Assembly (NCBI GenBank): GCA_027579435.1
Contig: JANBPK010000958.1
Span: 1-64,000, forward strand
Reading direction: 5' to 3'
Length of the DNA stretch: 64,000 bases
From: Candolleomyces eurysporus
Lineage: Eukaryota; Basidiomycota; Agaricomycetes; Agaricales; Psathyrellaceae
Shown here: positions 59,196-64,000 of the stretch, piece by piece
How the letters are laid out: the number at the start of each line of letters is the position of its first letter
How positions within the stretch are numbered: position 1 is the stretch's first letter
Notes under the pieces: model-generated
Database searches by the model: none
Told to the model about the DNA's origin: nothing
What the model saw: only the letters and a program-made list of their open reading frames with translations
Position numbers and translations under genes: made by a program

Positions 59196-59329
59196 GACGC
59201 GGTTCCCAGCGTGCAAAATTGGATCGAAACGGAACCAGCGTAAGGAATACATTGATAGGCTTCGAACGGCTCCCAGGAGATAGCAGTGTGCAGGAAGAGG
59301 CATTGAGGACGTTCATTTGGCACCCAAAA

Positions 59330-59900
59330 CGTACATTCCCTAGATCCCGCAACCGTTCAACGTGCAATCCTGAGCAAATGGAAAAAAAAATGCATGTGGC
59401 TCCAGAGTGTTCGCAGAGATGTGTGCTTCGCTCCTGTGCTTAGCTAGGAGGAGGGTGCTGTGTTTAAGTACGCGAAGGATCATGTTGAACTCGCTCTGAG
59501 GTTTACAGGAGACCCTATCAATCACGTCGTCCAGGTTGCTCCACGCATCGAGGGTCCTTGATATCCAAGACTGGCTTTGCTACTCGATACCGGTGCGCTG
59601 GGGTGTGGCCAATCCTCCATAGGAATTCACGTCAATCAATGTCCTAAAGGACGTCGAAATCAAGGTTTTTGTGAATCCGATCTAATTTGATTGGCTAGTA
59701 AGCCCACTCGTTCACCTAGGTATCTCGACGGCTTGAGTCCAAATTTTGTGGGTCCACGCATGATCAAGCCTGCTGAGCGGTTACGGACTCTCAAGGAAGA
59801 GCATTTCGACCATTTTGCTTATTTCAAAAGGGCATAAGCCTCCCCCTGTTCGAGGTCGGCGGGCTCGTGAACATTGAGTGCCTTAAGTACAAAAGATACA
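59330..59900 (-). pseudogene. Decayed copy 2 of unit X upstream of BTB copy C
   Basis: The minus strand retains FTKTLISTSFRTLIDV, matching LTKTLFSTSFGALIDV of copy 1, and GERVGLLANQIRSDSQKP, matching DKRVGLLVDQLDSVDENP, but with stops between and a truncated remainder. On the plus strand both copies also share TTGAGGACGT and AATGCATGTGGCT. With BTB copy C it forms a duplicated block equal to BTB copy B plus unit X1. Confidence 0.6.
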
Positions 59901-61207
59901 GTAAATATTAAGTCTGCTGGAGATGGATGTCACCCACAAGGCCAAGGGAGCCCGAAGGGATAGAATCCTCTAATGTGAGCGCGATGATAATAGACTCGCT
60001 CTTAGCAAGACCTGCAGCAGCCCTTGGGTGTCAGTGGAGCTTGATGGTCGACAGAGATAACTGGGCTGTACCTGGTTTTCTGTGGGACCCGTCGGGCACC
60101 CATCATCATCGAAGATAAAGGCATAGTCCCACTGAACAAGCCACCACAAAGCGCAAGTTCCCCAATGCAGGAGCTCGCCCTAGCACCACGAATAGAAATG
60201 CCAGGTCGGGGGCCAGGGCAAAGGACTTTGGACGTACTGCTATCCAATCGCGCTACGAAGGTATAGACCTCGTCGCCATAGTACCTCATTTGCAAATTCC
60301 CGACATTCCAGGACTCTCCCAATGCAAGAGACAATCGCTCATGTCATCGGGGCGAACGATGCACGTGAGCTTCTTGACATATCTTGAAATGGTGGCATTT
60401 GCTGAGACGAACTTCGGAACATACCTCGTTCGATGTTGCTTCATAGCTTTTAAATGCGAAGGAGAGGAATCCAGAGGATGGGTGAGTAGTAACGGCAGAA
60501 GGTCCCCGGTTTCCACTCCCACTCCGCCGACTGCGAGTTGAGGGACCTGGTGTGCAAGATAGGTCTCCGGGATGGTCACATGAGAACCTTCGCTGGCAGA
60601 CAGCACCTCGTTAAGCCTGAAGGATCTTTGCGGGGTTCTACGCCGGCTACAGTCAGATCTCCAGCGATAATTTCAGGAATTTCGTTCGAGAAAAGAGGTG
60701 CCACCGCATGGCGTGTGGTACAGAAATTGTAATTCAGATTAAATGAGTTTACCCATCAGAAATCTGATAAGATATCATCCAACCAGGGCGCGATGATTTC
60801 AAATTAGAGGTACAAGGACGACCGCCTTGCGCTGCGTTAAAGTTAGAACACAATGAGAAGGACGTCTTTCTGGCTTAATAGTGGTCAAATAGAGTTAAGA
60901 ATGGTATCCGCACGAGGCACGGCATTCCTAAACCGTATTCTCGGATGTTGCCCCAATCCCATGCAAACCGGACCCAAATCAGAGCGTTTGATTCTGCATT
61001 GCCTCTCACAATGCAAGACTATCGGGCCACTGGCGTGTGTACCTGGAAAAGTCTTGTGAAGCACTGATAGAAAGATGAGAACAGTCATCAAACTCTCAAA
61101 CATACATTGACTCTTCAGCCTTCTATGGGCGGCCGGGGTGGTAGCGTATGGGGGTGCTCGCTGAGCTCGGCGAGCGAGAATGTTTTGATTGTAACGAGGG
61201 GAAATCG
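59901..61207. other. No recognised gene
   Basis: Minus frames at 60002-60334 and 60286-60606 overlap in a way that suggests one spliced reading (DSSPSHLKAMKQHRTRYVPK ... MRYYGDEVYTFVARLDSS). No family is recognised, so a gene is possible but not claimed. Confidence 0.3.
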
Positions 61208-61929
61208 CTAGGGTCTAAAGTAAGCCCATGGTCTAACTCCAAAATGGATCATGATTAGCTGTAACTGAAGTTTTTCAAATGGGTATGCGTAACAGCGTTG
61301 ATCTCCAAGAACCGAGATAAACATCGTCGTACCGAACGATTGCAATGGGTCATTCTGCAGGGCGGAAGAGAGTATAGCGTAGTTTCTCTCCTCCTGGAAA
61401 GCCACTCGACTTGACACTGCGTAGAATCTGTTCCAGAAAGAAAATCCACGACATAGACCAAAAAAAAGAAAAACAATCACTCCAAGATACACCTCGTGGA
61501 TCCTCTCGACATCCTTACACCACGTACCTCTTTTCTGACAAAAAATAACATTCGACAATACCGTCGATGGGTCGAAATAGCCCTCAGTCCAGCAGTCAAG
61601 AAGCTCCGGGTAACGACAGCATGGCACATGGGAGACAATGACACCCGCCGAGATCGCTTTGATGCAGACTTCTGATAAGTAGCATACGCCACAGGGCTTC
61701 GAACAGCACATCCCAGCTTGAGCGGAATTTGAACGTCCGACACGGCATGAGCGGAGGCGAGTAGTTCTAGGTGCTCCTCGTGATCGGTCGAGGGCGTCGG
61801 GCTGAGTGAGCATTTCAGAGTGAGTAAGCTCGTGTCGTCATCGTCATGTCGGGACTTTGCGGAAACGGCGACTAAGGAAGACCTCTTTGCATCGTAAAGG
61901 CTAAGACAAATCCAGAGCGAAGCGCTCAC
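61208..61929 (-). other. Unrecognised candidate gene, possible intron 61434-61490
   Basis: Frames 61477-61929 and 61208-61813 overlap. The first starts MSASLWICLSLYDAKR; the second carries a Cys-rich stretch (CCSKPCGVCYLSEVC) and WCKDVERIHE followed by a GTGTAT donor. A T-rich stretch and an AACAG acceptor near 61434 could excise the hydrophobic VFLFFGLCRGFSF segment and continue as ILRSVKSSGFPGG. No family is recognised, and the reading is uncertain. Confidence 0.3.
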
Positions 61930-62689
61930 TGATCAACCGTCGAAGTAATGACATTGCTTCGGAGTTCTCTGTGGGTCGGTCAGACGACCAAAAGTAGTTG
62001 GCGCTGGCTCGGGGGCGGGGGGCCAGATGTCTGGGCTGATCAGTTCATCATCGATAGGCGCTCAAAGCTCGAGTGATTGTTATCACAATCACAGCGTGGA
62101 GTTAGGAAGTGATCTTTGGCCCAAGCCTGACTTTTCCGACTGATGCTCCTTGTAGAGATGTAGCTTTCGAGTCCCAGGTACACACGGCGCGAAGCGCGCG
62201 CAGAAGTAGGGTCGCGAGAAGAGGAACTCATAGACTCGATGATTGGGTCTAGACCCTCAAACGCGGATATCTGGCGGACCGCCTGTTGCACCATACTGAT
62301 GCGACCGGTTGCACCGAGGTGGTACAACCCGTTGTACCACCCGTGACTCGCTGCACGTGGGAGCCTCAGGGACTATTAAAAACGTAGTCCATTTGAAAAG
62401 ATGATTAGTCGATATGGTACTATGCAATGTAATACAGGGATACATTTCGAAGGATATGGTGACTTCCAAGAGGCCAGGTCAAGCATCTTTGTCGAGGAAG
62501 GAAGGCCCAGGGGACTTCCAAGTCGTGCAGGAGGAAGTCATCCGAAGTTGCTGGACACTTCGTTCCCGCACTCCAGCAGCTAGTGAGTGGTGGCCTGGGA
62601 CGTTGGCGAGACCTTCTACGAGTGGGACCGAAGTTGTCAAAGACATCCAGGGTCGGGGAGCGTGCGAATGAAAGTGAAAGTTCAATGGT
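61930..62689. other. No recognised gene
   Basis: A tract of G/A-rich DNA leads into the satellite array. A hairpin-like repeat TACAACCCGTTGTA is at about 62324-62337. Confidence 0.35.
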
Positions 62690-64000
62690 CCTTCAAAGAT
62701 CGAACGGAAGGTAAAGGCAACTTCGGTGCCGGTAGCACCACAGAAGTCAAATGTCCTGGGACAGCAAGTGAACGGACGGTTCAAGGTACTTCCTGTTCTC
62801 ATGCCGCTGGAACAAGGGGAACGGGGGTTACAGGGTACTTCTGATGCCGGGGGATAGGGGCAAACAGACGTTCACAGGCACTTCCAGATAGTATTCCTAA
62901 CCCAAAAGAGTTAATCGGATTACCAAAAGCGAATAGAGTAAACCGAGTCACAGAAGTCGAAGAGATCTGCCAGTACATGAGGTACTGGTTGAACGGAATT
63001 TCAGGCCTCTTTCGTGTTGGTGGAACAACTCACGGAGGATGAAGGCAACTTCCAGCACCTGGGGCAGCAATTGAACGGAACATTCAGGGGACTTCCATGC
63101 TGCTGGAACGGGCCAAATGGAGGTTACAGGTTACTTCCGACGCCCGGGGAGAGGGGCAAGCAAAGGTTCACAGGCACTTCCAGATGGTATCCTAACCCAA
63201 AAGTCAAATGGATTGCCAAAAGCAAATAGAGTGAACTCGTAGAAGTTGAAGGGACCTTCCAGACATGAGGCAGTGATTGAATGGAACATTCAGGCCACTT
63301 CCGTGTGGCACCTTGGACAGCAAATCAACGGAAGAATGAGAGTACTTCCATGGTGTTGGAAAGAGGGCAAAAGGGAGTTACATGTCACTTCCAGTGCTCA
63401 GGGAGAGGGCTAAACAGAGGTTCTCAGGCACTTCTGGATTGTTTCTCTGACCCAAAGAGTCAATTGGATTGCCAAAATTGAACAGATGTAAACTCACAGA
63501 AGTTAAAGGGAGCTTCCAGTATCTGAGGCGGTGATCAAATGGAACATTCCAGGCCACTTCTGTGCAGCACCTTGGACAGTGAATCAACAGAAGAACCAGG
63601 GTACTTCCATGTTGGAACAGGGACAAAGGGGAGTTACAGGGTACTTCAGATGCTAGGGGAGAGGGGCAAACAGAGGTTCATGGGCACTCCCAGATTTTAT
63701 CCCTAGCCCAAAAGAGTCAATTGGATTGCCAAAAGGGTTGAGTAAGCCCACAGAAGTTGGGGGGAACTTCCAATACCTGAGGCAGTCATTGAATGGAAGG
63801 TTTAGGCCACCTCCATGCCAGTAGAACAATTCATGGAGGTTGAAGGCAACTTCCAAAACCTGGGATAGTAATTGAACAGAAGACCCAGGGTACTTCCATG
63901 CTGCTGGAGCAGGGAAAAATGGGAGTTACAATATACTTCTGACACCTGGGGAGAGAGCAAACGGATGTTCATGTGAAGCCAAAGGGATCTTCTGGTACCT
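62690..64000. repeat. Satellite array, ~256-bp unit built of ~43-bp ACTTCC monomers
   Basis: The landmark AACCCAAAAGNNNAATGGATTGCC-like phrase recurs at about 62900-62925, 63190-63217, 63450-63474 and 63705-63730, giving spacings of about 294, 256 and 257 bp. Inside each unit ACTTCC (or CTTCC) recurs about every 41-46 bp, so the unit looks like a higher-order repeat of about six diverged monomers. The array runs off the right end, so its length is unknown. Frames on either strand are short and by-products. Confidence 0.85.

Overview
The window looks like nuclear DNA of a mushroom-forming basidiomycete (Agaricomycete). The evidence is many GT-AG introns of about 50-75 nt; a long-type unspecific peroxygenase; a CBM1-tagged carbohydrate esterase; a Zn2Cys6 regulator with tiny exons; F-box and BTB/POZ families of the kind that expand in Agaricomycetes; and relics of a Nik1-type histidine kinase and a G-alpha subunit. 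Several N bases sit next to homopolymers, and at least one gene is broken exactly at a G8/C8 run. Some 'mutations' may therefore be base-calling errors.

Layout. 0-4.2 kb: a diverged ~120-bp tandem array with a palindromic core, a CTAC-rich microsatellite and a decayed F-box/LRR gene. 4.2-5.6 kb: an intact secreted peroxygenase, flanked by two related ~300-bp direct repeats. 6.6-9.5 kb: a perfect 59-bp duplication and a pseudogene of the HAMP-repeat part of a group III hybrid histidine kinase. 10.7-11.6 kb: diverged direct repeats. 12.2-13.7 kb: a cystathionine gamma-lyase-like gene with an in-frame stop, in low-quality sequence. 15-15.7 kb: a decayed coiled-coil gene. 17.3-21.5 kb: an F-box gene (homopolymer frameshift), a G-alpha C-terminal fragment and an F-box relic in opposite orientation. 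21.8-22.9 kb: a CBM1-CE3 esterase. 25.4-29.4 kb: a 15-exon Zn2Cys6 transcription factor.

31-38 kb: a possible solo LTR, BTB/POZ pseudogenes and a small single-pass membrane protein gene. 41.5-45 kb: a nuclear-looking protein with four CX2C-H-C modules, one per symmetric exon. 48.1-50.8 kb (minus strand): a paralogue of the membrane protein gene and a complete glycolipid transfer protein gene. 52.4-59.1 kb (minus strand): a BTB relic and three intact tandem BTB/POZ genes sharing exon structure and an ~80-bp upstream block. 62.7 kb to the end: a ~256-bp tandem satellite array that continues past the window.

There is no single pathway or operon. The UPO and CBM1-CE3 genes are secreted functions typical of litter or wood breakdown. 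The BTB, F-box, small membrane protein and C2HC genes are lineage-specific families with strong duplication and decay. Least explained by known families are the four-module C2HC protein with all introns in phase 2, the conserved promoter blocks of the BTB and membrane-protein paralogues, and the palindrome-bearing array at the left edge. All splice sites are inferred from reading frame, GT-AG signals and family similarity recalled without a database search.
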